DNA of 28,532 nucleotides from Prorocentrum cordatum (GCA_963575745.1 CAUYUJ010010421.1:1-28532), one strand, 5' to 3'. Shown: positions 18,403 through 27,114, counted from the first letter of the stretch. Numbers and translations are program-made. The notes: generated by a model from the letters alone, not told the origin.

Positions 18403-19668
18403 CTAAACCGGAGATTTGACCCCCCCCCCCGGCCCCGGGGCACCCACCGCCGAACGCGTCATGGGGGAGCAGAAGGTCCCAAAACGGGCCAAAAGCGCAC
18501 AAACGGGCCCACGCGACGGCCCAAGAAGGCCCCAAGAGGCCTCCAAGACGGCCCACGAGGGCCCCGAGACACCAAACGAGCGCTCCAAGACGCCCAAGAT
18601 GGCCCAAAGACAAGCTAAGAGGCCTCCTAGACGGCCCAAGAGGTCCCCACGAGGCCCCAAGAGGCCTCCAAGATGCGTCCCAAGAGTGTCCCTAGACGCA
18701 AAAATTAGCCCATTCCCTTTGTAAAACGTACAATTTTCACAAATTCGCCTTCTGGGCTTTCCGATGCTCCCAGACGGCCCAAGAGGCCCCCAAGACCGCA
18801 TCAAGACGGCCCAAGAGGGCCCCAAGATAGCCCAAGAGGCCCCAAGACAGCCCAACAGGCGTCCAACACGGCCCAAGAGGGCCCCGATGATGGCCCCAAG
18901 AGCGCTCCAGGAGCGCTCCAAGTGGCCTCCAAGAGAGCCCAATATGGTCCCAAGCGGTCCAAGAGCGATCGAAAACACCGAAGATGGCCTCCAGACGGCC
19001 CAAGATGCCCCCAAGAGGCCCCAAGAGGCATCCAAGACAAGATGCGTCCCAAGAGGGCCTCTAGACGCAACAATTGGCCCGGTCCCTTCGTAAAACGTAC
19101 ATGTTTCATAAATTCGCCTTTTGGGCTTTCCGACGCTCCCAGACGGCCCAAGAGGCCCCCAAGACCGCCCCAAGACGGCCCAAGAAGCCTCTAAGAGGGC
19201 CCCAAGACAGCCCAAGAGGGCGCCACGACGGCTCCAAAGGCGCCGAAGACGGCCCAAGAGAGCCCCAAAAACGGCCCCGAGAGCGCTCCAGGAGCGCCCC
19301 AAGTGGCTTCCAAGAGAGCTCAACATGCTCCCACACGGTCCAAGAGCGATCGAAGACACCCGAGATGGCCTCCAGATGGCCCGAGACGCCCCCAAGAGGC
19401 CCCCAAGATGCGTCCCAAGAGGGTCCCTAGACGCAAAAATTGGCCCATTCCCTTCGTAAAACGTACAATTTTCACAAAGCTGCCTCGTGGGCTTTCCGAC
19501 GCTCCAAGACGGCCCGGGAGGCCCCGAAGACCGCCCCAAGACGGCCCAAGAGGCCCCCAAGACGGCCCCACGACGGCCCAAGAGGGCCCCAAGACGGCCC
19601 AAGAGGTCCCCAAGACGGCCCAAGAAGTCTCCAAGACGGCACCAACAGGGGCCCAAGAGGGCAACCAA
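18403..19668 (-). CDS. 421-codon ORF on the minus strand of the higher-order repeat
   Basis: A single frame stays open over three higher-order units. The product is a Gly/Leu/Trp-rich degenerate repeat (for example GLLGASWAVLGPSWG) with a 122-123 residue super-repeat; each unit carries SVGKPTRQLCENCTFYEGN or a variant at residues about 56, 178 and 301. Both spacings are multiples of three. The plus strand also has long open frames (Pro/Lys/Arg-rich), so openness may follow from the 12-bp repeat lacking stops. No known domain, no clear promoter or start context. More likely satellite than gene. Confidence 0.15.
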   Translation of the reverse strand: MVALLGPCWCRLGDFLGRLGDLLGRLGALLGRRGAVLGASWAVLGRSSGPPGPSWSVGKPTRQLCENCTFYEGNGPIFASRDPLGTHLGGLLGASRAIWRPSRVSSIALGPCGSMLSSLGSHLGRSWSALGAVFGALLGRLRRLWSRRGALLGCLGALLEASWAVLGRSWGPLGPSGSVGKPKRRIYETCTFYEGTGPIVASRGPLGTHLVLDASWGLLGASWAVWRPSSVFSIALGPLGTILGSLGGHLERSWSALGAIIGALLGRVGRLLGCLGASWAILGPSWAVLMRSWGPLGPSGSIGKPRRRICENCTFYKGNGLIFASRDTLGTHLGGLLGPRGDLLGRLGGLLACLWAILGVLERSFGVSGPSWAVLEASWGLLGPSRGPVCALLARFGTFCSPMTRSAVGAPGPGGGVKSPV

Positions 19669-19815
19669 AAATTCAAAAATCTAGCTTTCCGCCCCCACGA
19701 GCCCCAGGGGGCCCCAAGAGTGCCCCAAGAGGCCGCCAGAGGCCCCCAAGAGGCCGCCAAGACGCCCTAAGGAGCCCCCAAGAGGCCCCCAGGAGGCCCC
19801 CCAAAGACCCCCAGA
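18480..19815. repeat. Higher-order repeat (366-369 bp) built of degenerate GGCCCAAGA units
   Basis: The background is a degenerate 12-bp repeat (GGCCCAAGAGGCC / CCCCAAGACGG). Superimposed is a higher-order unit marked by a unique insert containing TAAAACGTACAATTTTCA and GGGCTTTCCGA at about 18722, 19091 and 19457, spacing 369 and 366 bp. A second shared marker, CCAAGAGCGATCGAARACAC, falls once per unit (near 18958 and 19338). Confidence 0.9.
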
Positions 19816-19829
19816 TGCTTCCGTATTGC

Positions 19830-20271
19830 GAGCCGTCAAGCCAACTGCAATGCATTCCGCGCATACAGCCTTACTCTTCCTCGCGACGTGCTCACAATCT
19901 TGCTCGGCGCTAGTGTGCTGTTGCCGCGCGAACTGTTTCGTCCGCGCTGCGAACGTCAACAGCCTCTTCACCCGTTTCGACTTATCTGCCACATCTTTCG
20001 CGGTGGTGCCTCGCTGATCACAGCTTCCGCACATTACTCTTGCTCCTTTCGTCTTCCGGTGGTCCTCCACTTGGTTGCGGGTCGAAAGGCCGACCTCCCA
20101 GAAGGACACCCCGCACCCCGGTGCACAGCACGCAAGGCGCTCGCAAAACACGCCCCAGACCACCGGCATCACGCAAACATTTGGACCCCCTACGTATTTG
20201 CCACCACCCGCGCGCGACACCGCACCCTCACACAAGACGCCGCTGGCCAGAAACTCCTGGCCTCGCAACAC
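19830..20271 (-). pseudogene. Decayed Cys-rich (putative zinc-binding) ORF
   Basis: The frame runs from the ATG at 20271 and passes into the satellite at about 19830. It contains two C-x2-C-x3-G-x-T modules, RVMCGSCDQRGTTAKDV and AVCAECIAVGLTARNTE, separated by a basic segment (KRVKRLLTFAARTKQFARQQ). This resembles a repeated Cys-rich domain common in dinoflagellate predicted proteins, in which more C-x2-C pairs are usually present; here several seem lost. The upstream part (about 20271-20090) is Cys-rich but unfamiliar. Truncated at its C-terminus by the repeat array, so I treat it as a remnant. Family assignment is tentative. Confidence 0.35.
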
Positions 20272-20289
20272 TCACAGAAGGGGTCGGCG

Positions 20290-20990
20290 GATGTGGCGTA
20301 AGCCTGTAGAATCTGAGGACATATATCATGGCCCACGCCGTGGTATTCAACCCCCCCTAGTCATCACCCCCCTCTTTGCCGCAGCCGAGCTTCGCCTCCG
20401 ATGCTACGTCTGCCCGCCGGGCGCCGCGTGCCAACACCACCGCGGCGACGCTAACGTCTGCGGCGCGCCACTGGACGGCTACGGGTGTCACGCGAGGTGT
20501 TGCGGAATTGGACAGTCCCGCACCGCACGACATGACCGCATGCGGGATTGGCGCGCACAGCTGCGCACCGCCCTCACCGGCTTCGCCGCGGCCACGGAGC
20601 AGCTTGTCTCAGCGCGGGACCGCGTCAACAAGCGAACAGGCGCACTGGATGCTGCCAAGCTGGACGTCGCCACCACGGATCTGGTCACTGGCCAGCCCGT
20701 CTATATTGACTGGAGCACTACCTGCGAATACTCAGAGTACGCCTTCGCAAGTAAGCCCGGTCCAGCAACGACCGTGTGACCGCAGCAGCCATGGTCGGGG
20801 AGAAACGGACCCGGTACCCCTTCTCAAAAGGGTGACCTCGCCCATTCGGACTTCGAGATATTGGGCGCCCCGTCCGACGAAGCAACAAAGTTCATCCGAA
20901 CTTCTGGGAACAGTGTCGATGAAGCGGCTGGGGGCGAGGAGCTCGGCAGGGTGTGGCGCCAGCTATCCCGACAGCTCCGACGCGGCAACG
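20290..20990 (+). pseudogene. C-terminal fragment of an RT-type ORF (putative nuclease-like domain)
   Basis: The coherent frame runs to the stop at 20777-20779 and contains LRLRCYVCPPGAACQHHRGD, GYGCHARCCGIGQSRTARHD and RMRDWRAQL, then LDVATTDLVTGQPVYIDWST. The Cys/His cluster followed by RH-x3-RDW is what I know from the C-terminal region of dinoflagellate RT ORFs. LDV...YIDWS could be the remnant of a PD-(D/E)xK-like nuclease core; that is inference. Coding sense resumes in another frame at about 20835 (LAHSDFEILGAPSDEATKFI then GRVWRQLSRQLRRGNA) up to a stop near 20993. The RT core itself is absent upstream, so this is a 5'-truncated, frameshifted copy. Confidence 0.5.
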
Positions 20991-20993
20991 CAT

Positions 20994-21550
20994 AGGCCAG
21001 CGAGGCCCACAGCTCCCACCACCACGACGACCACCACCACCACGGCACCATCCAGGCCGACAGCCGACGCCGCGGCAGCGACCCGTACAGCAGCGGCGGA
21101 CCAGGCAGCGTCGACGGCGACGTTTGCGCCGTCGCCGGCGGCATGGCGACACGCCTCCTCGACAATCACGACTGCGGCGCCGACGACTCACTGCACCGAC
21201 CTTGCAGACGTGCTGCAGCGGATTGTTGCGTGGCGAGTGAAGAACGCAGTGAATTTCGCGTGGATTGTTTTAGTCTTCATTCCAGGCCAAAAACATCCGC
21301 ACGAAATTCACCTCGAAATCCGGAACGAAATTCTCCAGGACACTCCGGGCCCATCCTATCTTTTTCCGAACGCCATCCGCTCTGCGGTGTTGGCGCCATG
21401 AGACGACCACCGCAGACACCACGACCAGTACGGCCTCCGACGACGACGACGACGACGACCGCCCCCCGTCCGCCCCTCGCCCCCCTCCTGCTCGCTCCCT
21501 TCCTCTCTCTCTCTCTCTCTCTCTGGGCCAGCCGCCCCTGCCCGCTAGTT
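20994..21550. other. Unassigned sequence with short ACC, ACG and TC tracts
   Basis: Short trinucleotide runs (ACCACC near 21030, ACGACG near 21440) and a TC run (21504-21524). GTGAATTTCGCGTG (about 21249) and CGCACGAAATTCAC (about 21298) form an imperfect inverted pair. No gene recognised. Confidence 0.4.
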
Positions 21551-22300
21551 GTGTGTTCGCATTCGGCCCTGCTCTGAGCGGGCCTGGCCTCCGTCTCCCC
21601 CACGCCACCGCTGGGCGTCCTCCTCCTCCCCCCTCGTGCATCGCGGCCTGCTGCGTGCTCGCTTACACACCGACGCCCTCTGCGCCAGCGCAGCCCTTCT
21701 GCCTGGCCGCCGACGCAAGAACAGGGTGGTCGCACTCCTCCTCCCCCTCTTCCTCTCCGCCCCCTCCCCGCCCTCCCCGCCCAGGGGCGCGCAGGTCACT
21801 GCGCCGCGCGGCCCTCCCGAGGTCTGGGTCTGGGGCGGTGCGCCCGCGGACTCTTGGAGGCTTCTAACACGTTCCAGCAGGGCCGCTGTCGCTCTCCGCC
21901 CCCTCCCCGCCCGCCTCGCCCACTCGCGGAGGCTTCTAACACTCTTCAGCAGGGGGCCGCTGTCGGCCGCGCGACACGCCTGGCCCTGGCGGACTCGCAC
22001 CTCAAAGTTAGGTGCGTGCCGGGGCTGCGGATCTCAGCGGGAAGGAGAAGCCGGAGGGGAGGGGATGGAGGGAGGGAGGGAGGCAGGGAGGGAGGAGGGA
22101 GGGAGCGGGAGGGAGGGGGCGGAGGGAGCGGAGGGAGCGGAGGGAGGGAAGGGAGGGGAGTGGAGAGGGGAAGGGAAGGGAGGGGAGGGGAGAGGGGGAG
22201 GCGGAGGAGGAGGAAGAGGAGCAGGAAGAACGCCACAGGGTAACCTTAGGTTGGTCTAGCGTAAAAGGAGGAGGAGGATAAGGAGGAGGGGGAGGAGGAC
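21551..22300. repeat. 72-bp duplication and GGGA purine tract
   Basis: GGAGGCTTCTAACAC followed by TTCAGCAGGG or TCCAGCAGGG and CCGCTGTCG occurs at about 21856 and 21928. 22050-22220 is a GGGA/GGA purine tract. Overlapping frames are low complexity; no gene is called. Confidence 0.6.
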
Positions 22301-22640
22301 CAGTGAAAAACCCAGATGCGTCGACGATGTTGCAATCCAAGTTCCTTCTTCATAGCTCCAAATAAGAATTGATTCATTGCGCGAAAAGGCCCATTATAAG
22401 ACAATCGACTGAGAATCATCCATCGCGCCTAGACAACATTCCTGGGACTTCAACGCAGCGGATCAACGTGACTGCTGCGCCCTGACAATCTGGACTCCCG
22501 CAAGAACAACTCCTCGGACGTCAGCACCGCGAATCAACATTATGGATGCATTTTGGCCTGGTAATTCTGAATCGTGCCAGAACGCGATTCCCAGGACTTC
22601 AAACATACGAAACCCTGAAACGGGTGCAAGCTTGGACGAC
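22301..22640. other. Unassigned AT-richer sequence
   Basis: About 50% GC. GGACTTCAACGCAGCGGATCAAC (22447) and GGACGTCAGCACCGCGAATCAAC (22516) are diverged copies of one unit about 69 bp apart. No gene recognised. Confidence 0.35.
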
Positions 22641-22880
22641 GAATGTGCGCGGCGCTACAACGAGAACCACATTTACAAAAACACCCGCCCTCCATCCGCG
22701 AAACTCTTGCAAAAGTTGCAAAACGACTGTGCGCGGCGATAGTGCGAGACCCACATGTTGGAAACCACCCGCCCTCCATCCGCCAACCTCATGCAAAAGT
22801 GTTACAACGCACGTGCGCGGCGCTAGAGCGAGAGCCACATGTTGAAAACGGCATGCCCTCCTTCCGCGGAACTGTGGCAG
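22640..22880. repeat. 84-bp tandem repeat, about three copies
   Basis: GTGCGCGGCG recurs at 22645, 22729 and 22813, each followed by GAGANCCACAT and CGCCCTCCATCCGC-type sequence. The 84-bp period equals 28 codons, so frames stay open on both strands (for example VRGDSARPTCWKPPALHPPT). Probably a tandem repeat and not a gene. Confidence 0.8.
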
Positions 22881-22994
22881 ATCTCGAGACGCAGAATCGT
22901 CGATGGTGACGACGTCTGAAGCGAAACGCCCGGCCCGCCCCACAGACACGTCTGGGGTGCTGCGACTGGGAGGAGTTGTTCGTGGGGAACAAGA

Positions 22995-23171
22995 ATGGAG
23001 GAGGAGGAGGAGGAGGAGGAGGAGGAGGAGGAGGAGGTGGAGGAGAAAGCCCGTGCCCTTGCCTGTGCTGTGTTCGCCCGCGTGCCCGACGACGAGGCGG
23101 TCCGTTGCCCCCAGGCCCTCGCGAGGTGGGACGCCATCTTCGACCCCGACCGCGAGGAGGCCTGCGGCTAG
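22995..23171 (+). CDS. Hypothetical 57-codon ORF with poly-Glu start
   Basis: ATG at 22995 followed by 12 GAG codons, then a well-mixed helical sequence: VEEKARALACAVFARVPDDE, AVRCPQALARWDAIFDPDRE, EACG and TAG at 23169-23171. The part after the GGA microsatellite looks like real protein. It could be the last exon of an unrecognised gene, with the GGA tract inside the coding region. No family recognised. Confidence 0.25.
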   Translation: MEEEEEEEEEEEEEVEEKARALACAVFARVPDDEAVRCPQALARWDAIFDPDREEACG

Positions 23172-23423
23172 GCAAGGTTGGCATCCTTATCCTCCTCCTT
23201 CTCCTCCTCCTCCTCTTCCTCCTCCGCCTCCTCTTCCTCCTCCGTGTTCGCGTGCTTGTTGCGCGAGTCGACATCACGCCTTCATGTCTTCAGGGATGAG
23301 AGCACCAGCAGGAGGAGGACGAGGAGCGCCCTTGCCTCCTCCGCGGGCACACGGGGAGGGGGCCAACGCCCACGCGCCGCGGCCGTGCCCGCGCGCCTCA
23401 GGCCAGCTCTGCGGCTCGCGGGC

Positions 23424-24674
23424 TCACGCCACGAGCGTGGAGGCAGTGGCCGAGACGTACCTCCACGTGGCCGGCAGCGACTTCACGCGCTTGTAGTACC
23501 TCGCCAGGCGGTGGATGCTCGGCGGCGCGCCGCGGGGAAAGGCGAGAGGGGGCGGCCTGCGGAGGCCCTTTCAGAGTCAGGGTCTCCACTGTAGGGCCTG
23601 TCTTAAAAACAAGAAGAAGAAGAAGAAGAAGAAGAAGAAGAAGAACTCCATAAACATCAATGTTTGGCGCCTCCAGCGCGGAAGGGGGGCCCAGCGCGGA
23701 TCCAAGAAGTCCGCAGCGCGACAAGTTTATGTTTATGCCCATTTGGTTGTTCCTTCGCTTGGGCCCCGAAACAGGCCTACAGGGAGGGGGGGCAGGAAAG
23801 ATGCCGCTCGAGCACCTCTTGGGCCCGAGGTGGCAGTCTAGGGGCCGTCTAGGGGCCGTCTTGGGGGGGCAGTTTTCTGCAATCCACGATCCCCCCCCCC
23901 CCGCGGTTCTTGCCCCCGGGGGGGCCGCCCGCACGGCAGAAGGCGGCGGGGCTTCTCAGAAGCCCCCTCTGGCCTTCTGGGAAGCCATCCGCGGTGTCGG
24001 AGAATTGGAGGCCTGGAAATTGGCGCCAACACCAGCCCAGGGGGTTGCCTCCACAGGGGGAAGATGATCCTAGATTTCGGTGTTGGTGGCAATATTTCGG
24101 CCACCTTGGAAGCCAGAATATTACCACCATCACCGAGATCGGGATCGTCTTCCCTCGCTGGAAGCACACCGCCGATCTTGGTGTTGGTGTCAACCTCTAG
24201 GCCTGCGAGAGAAGTCTTGGAAAGCTTCTCCCTGAAGGCCAGAGGCCCCCTCGGCACTCTGAGAAGGCCCGCCCCCCCTCTGCCCGCCCCCCGGGGGCGC
24301 GCCGCCGAGATGCGGCTCTCCACGAGGATGAGGCGGAACTTGGAGTCCTTGTCCTTGCGGTTCTTGTCCAGGTGCTTGCGGATGGCCACGGCCTTCTTGA
24401 TCAGGTAGTACAGGTCCTCCGGCAGCTCCGGGGCCATCCCGTTGAGCTTCAGGATGCGGAGGATCTTGTTCCCGGACACGTATCTCACCTGCGGGACGCC
24501 GAAGCTGTCGCGCAGCGTGACGCCGATCTGCGAGGGCGTTAGTCCCTTCTTGGCCAGCTTGCAGATGTGGTCAACGACGTCCTCGCTCTTCATCTTCAGC
24601 CACGTCGGGGGCCTGCGACGGTACGGCGCCGCCGATGACGAGATGCCCTTGCCCTTGCCGTACATGCGCCCCAT
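23424..24674 (-). CDS. RPS13: 40S ribosomal protein S13 (uS15), two exons
   Basis: Component of the small ribosomal subunit, cytosolic translation. Exon 1 is 24674-24312 (start ATG at 24672-24674, codons 1-121, [14 protein letters not shown]... to ...LILVESR) and exon 2 is about 23516-23424 (codons 122-151, [18 protein letters not shown]... to TLVA, TGA at 23424-23426). The joined length of 151 residues equals the usual eukaryotic S13 length, and the split falls between Arg121 and Ile122 of the [12 protein letters not shown] core. Strongly conserved segments include [32 protein letters not shown] and [13 protein letters not shown]. Frame is kept across the 795-nt intron for all six equivalent junction placements. 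A relict spliced leader lies 50 bp upstream of the ATG. No frameshift or stop is seen, so the gene is probably functional. Confidence 0.95.
23517..24311 (-). mobile_element. Introner-like intron of RPS13 with terminal inverted repeats
   Basis: The ends are perfect inverted repeats: CTCGGCGGCGCGCC at 23518-23531 and its complement at 24296-24309. They are flanked by the direct repeat GATGC (plus strand; 23514-23518 and 24309-24313), overlapping the repeats by one base. The exact splice points can slide within this repeat; the six possible terminal pairs are GC-GA, CA-AG, AT-GC, TC-CA, CT-AT and TC-TC, none of them GT-AG. Known: introners with inverted ends and short target duplications have been described in dinoflagellates and other algae. 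Here the repeat structure and splice borders coincide, which argues that the intron arose by insertion of a DNA element. Interior: a GAA run at 23610-23645 and a long foldback at about 23911-24297. Confidence 0.85.
23911..24297. repeat. Long imperfect foldback inside the RPS13 intron
   Basis: The left arm (23911-24096) and right arm (24117-24297) are inverted copies. The best part is CGGTGTTGGTGGCAATATT (24078-24096) against AATATTACCACCATCACCG (24117-24135), 17 of 19 pairing. Matching continues outward in blocks: AAGATGATCC/GGATCGTCTT, CCAACACC/GGTGTTGG, GAGGCCTGG/CTAGGCCTGC, CTCTGGCCTTC/GAAGGCCAGAG and GCTTCTCAGA/TCTGAGAAGGC. The 20-bp loop is at 24097-24116. The transcript would form a hairpin of about 390 nt. 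Confidence 0.75.
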
Positions 24675-24724
24675 GGCTGCTACGCTTTCCCTGAACTGTC
24701 GCCGTATGCACTGAGCCCAGAGCG

Positions 24725-24744
24725 CTTGAGCCAAAGCGACTACG
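24725..24744 (-). promoter_or_regulatory. Relict dinoflagellate spliced leader upstream of RPS13
   Basis: The minus strand reads CGTAGTCGCTTTGGCTCAAG. The conserved dinoflagellate spliced leader ends CGTAGCCATTTTGGCTCAAG; 17 of 20 positions agree and the last 11 are identical. Such relicts are known to mark genes reinserted from trans-spliced mRNA. It ends 50 bp before the RPS13 ATG, a plausible 5' UTR distance. A second, older relict further upstream is not convincing. Confidence 0.75.
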
Positions 24745-25111
24745 TCAGGAAGGCATACCCAAACATGCGACGTCTTGATTTGTTTCATACGGGGTCCCCA
24801 GAAGTTCCGAGCCTTTCCCCAGGGCTGGCTTCTCATCCCGAGTCTTTTTTCGATGGTCCCAGGGGCGAGGGCCCCCAGAGGCCGAAACAGTCAAAAACCT
24901 CGACTGTGAATGAACAGCCTGGGTGCTATTGTCAAAATTGTTGCGGCATTTCGCATACGGACGGTGGTGAAGTGAAGACGGCACTTCCGTTGCATCGGGC
25001 AGCCAAGCAACTGTACGACGTCGATGCCCCTCGGTCCATTGGACATGCAGGGCTTGGACCGCCTTGGCTCTGCGAGATGCCACCATGGTAAAAACGCCGC
25101 TTCTACAACAC
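24745..25111. other. 5' flank of RPS13, no gene recognised
   Basis: Frames cross this region on both strands (121 codons plus, 196 codons minus), but neither has a recognisable domain. The minus frame would encode a hydrophobic, Ser/Leu-rich N-terminus derived from the CT/GA repeat at 25112-25170. It probably holds the RPS13 promoter, which in dinoflagellates lacks an obvious TATA box; none is seen. Confidence 0.3.
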
Positions 25112-25504
25112 ACGAGAGAGAGAGAGAGAGAAAGATAGAAAAAAGAGAGTATAGAGAGAGATAGAGCGAGAACCAAAACAAAACAAGAGAACATGTGGAG
25201 GTACGCTGGACGATCAAACGCTTCGGTCACAAGCGGCGCTCGCAAAACCACCACCGAGGTTCGGTGGCTCTGGAGCCGAGCAAGGACGAGGAGAAGGAGT
25301 GCGAAACACAGAAGACGAGCCACAAACTCCATCACATCGTCAGCGATGAGAAAAAGGGAGGGGGGGGGGAGAGGAGAGAGGGAGGGAGAATGGAGAGACG
25401 GGGGATAGCGGGGAGAGGAGACGACAGGGGAGGGGGTGGAAGAGGAGGGCGGGGGAGAGAGAAGGGGGGAGGAGGGGGGAGCAGGGGGAGGGGGAGAGAG
25501 AGGC
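25112..25504. repeat. GA and GGGA purine tracts with an intervening 150-bp unique stretch
   Basis: GA/GATA repeats occupy 25112-25170 and GGGA/GGA purine tracts 25349-25504. Between them a plus frame from 25195 reads MEVRWTIKRFGHKRRSQNHH and EPSKDEEKECETQKTSHKLH, protein-like but unknown, ending in the purine tract. Confidence 0.5.
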
Positions 25505-25507
25505 TAG

Positions 25508-26830
25508 GTGGCATCTTCTGGGCGGCAACTTCGGCGACGTCTCTGCGGGCACGAATGGACGAAAAGCTCGGCCGAAGCCACGGGCTCACGACGTTGGACC
25601 GGAACAGAACATGCCCGATGTCCAGAGGCGGAGGAGGAGGAGGAGGAGGACACGGCTGAGACGCATTCAGCGACTCGGCCACATGAGGCCACGCCTGGCA
25701 GGATCAGTGTCCAGGGAACGCAGAGGCCGAAGGCTGCTTCGACCCCCCCAACAGCCTCTGAGAGCCGGCGCTGCGGAAAACATACCATCGCGCAAAATCT
25801 CGAGCGGACCCCACCCCATCTTTCGGCTATACTTTCGCGAGCCGGGTCGATCTGTGCTGGTGCTGGGGCTCGAAACCAGGCGAAACCACCTGGTGTGAAG
25901 AAAACTGCAACGCCCAGACCTCAAGGGCTGCGGCAGACTGAACCCGACGAGGCCGCGCCAAGCCAGAACTGCGCAAAGGAAATGCCAAGGCCAAATACGA
26001 ATTCGGCCCCCCCGCAGCTGCAGCAGACCCGGACATCCGCCGCCACGACTTCTTCAATCCGCGGCCCCAGAAGTCCCAACCGCTCCCCCAGGGGGTAACT
26101 TTTCGCCCGGACCAACGCATAGTGGTCCCAAGTCGTCGGAGATCTGGTTCGCGGGGGGGGAAACGGGTCCCGAGGAAAACGGGCTCTGGACCCCTGAGGG
26201 CCTTCCCCCGGGACGAGATCCTCATCCTGCGTCGTGTCCTGACAGGTCCCAGGGCCCGCGGAGGGCCCCGAGAGCCCGGCAACGGCCAGAGACCTCAGGA
26301 CCCGTCTCCCTCAGGACCCGCTCCCCCCTGTCGGCTACACGTCGGAGTGACCCTGGGCAAGAGTGGCCGTCAGTGCGCAGATTAGGGGGGCTCAAGGTGG
26401 CCAAATCCAGGCGCGCAAGCAGCCACTATCGCACCGCGCTAGGCGATCGGGGGGCCCCGGTGAGCCCGCGCCAAGGGTCACTCGGACGAAGGGTCAACCT
26501 TACAATGGAGGCCAGTCCACAAGAAAACGTCCACAAGAAACCCAACCCTGAGACCCCAGGACGTCCATCGATTCTTGGTGTGGGAACGTCGCGCTTCCCA
26601 CAGCAAAACCATCGAAGCCCAAGAAATCCAGGGCACCCTGGAGGCAAGCAGGGTGTCTCTTGACATGGGCCTCCACTGCACATGTAGTCGACCCTGGCAA
26701 GTTCTGGGCAGGCGGAGTGAGGGGGCGGGAGATCGGGCCTGGGACCGGTGCTCCCGCCGGAGGTCCTCCTCGAGGGCGGACGCCTGGAGAGGCCGCTGAT
26801 CTTTGGATGCTGGCATGTCTGCTTGCCTGG
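25508..26830. other. Unassigned GC-rich sequence with open frames on both strands
   Basis: A 196-codon plus frame (25508-26098) and a 151-codon minus frame (25827-26282) overlap. The plus product is Arg/Pro/Thr-rich with a GGA-derived poly-Glu run near 25630. Neither shows motifs, and neither has codon or residue use that convinces me. No gene is called up to the GGA repeat at 26831. Confidence 0.3.
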
Positions 26831-26952
26831 AGAAGGAGGAGGAGGAGGAGCAGGAGGAGGGGGAGGAGCAGGAGGAGCAGGAGGAGCAGGAGGAGCAGGA
26901 GGAGGAGCAGGAGGAGAAAGAGGAGTCGGAGGAGGAGGAGGAGAATGAGAAG
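26831..26952. repeat. GGA/GCAGGA microsatellite
   Basis: GGA units interrupted by GCAGGA, about 120 bp. Frames give Gly-rich, Arg-rich or Glu-rich peptides. Confidence 0.9.
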
Positions 26953-27114
26953 CGGTCCCAGAGCACCTAAAGTTGTGAAGACATCACGACGGAAGGTTTC
27001 TCGATATTGTCGACATCTGGGGGCCCTTGCCAGGCCTCGGGGCTGTCAAATTCAGGATGAAAAACTAGTTCCAGGGGAAGGGGTCCAGACCTCTGTGGGT
27101 CGACGTTGGGAGGG

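Noticed and set aside
22050-22220. G-quadruplex regulatory region
   Set aside because: The GGGA tract could fold, but similar purine tracts occur throughout the window without gene association, so nothing singles it out.
23838-24311. Read-through of RPS13 exon 1 into a 332-codon ORF with a novel C-terminus
   Set aside because: The true C-terminal 30 residues are found at 23516-23424, so the open frame beyond Arg121 is intron.
24750-24775. A second, older spliced-leader relict upstream of the first
   Set aside because: The best alignment agrees at only about 11 of 20 positions, mainly the TTTGG core, which is too weak.
24726-25091. Plus-strand 121-codon ORF upstream of RPS13
   Set aside because: It overlaps the antisense of the spliced-leader relict and RPS13 5' flank and has no recognised motif.
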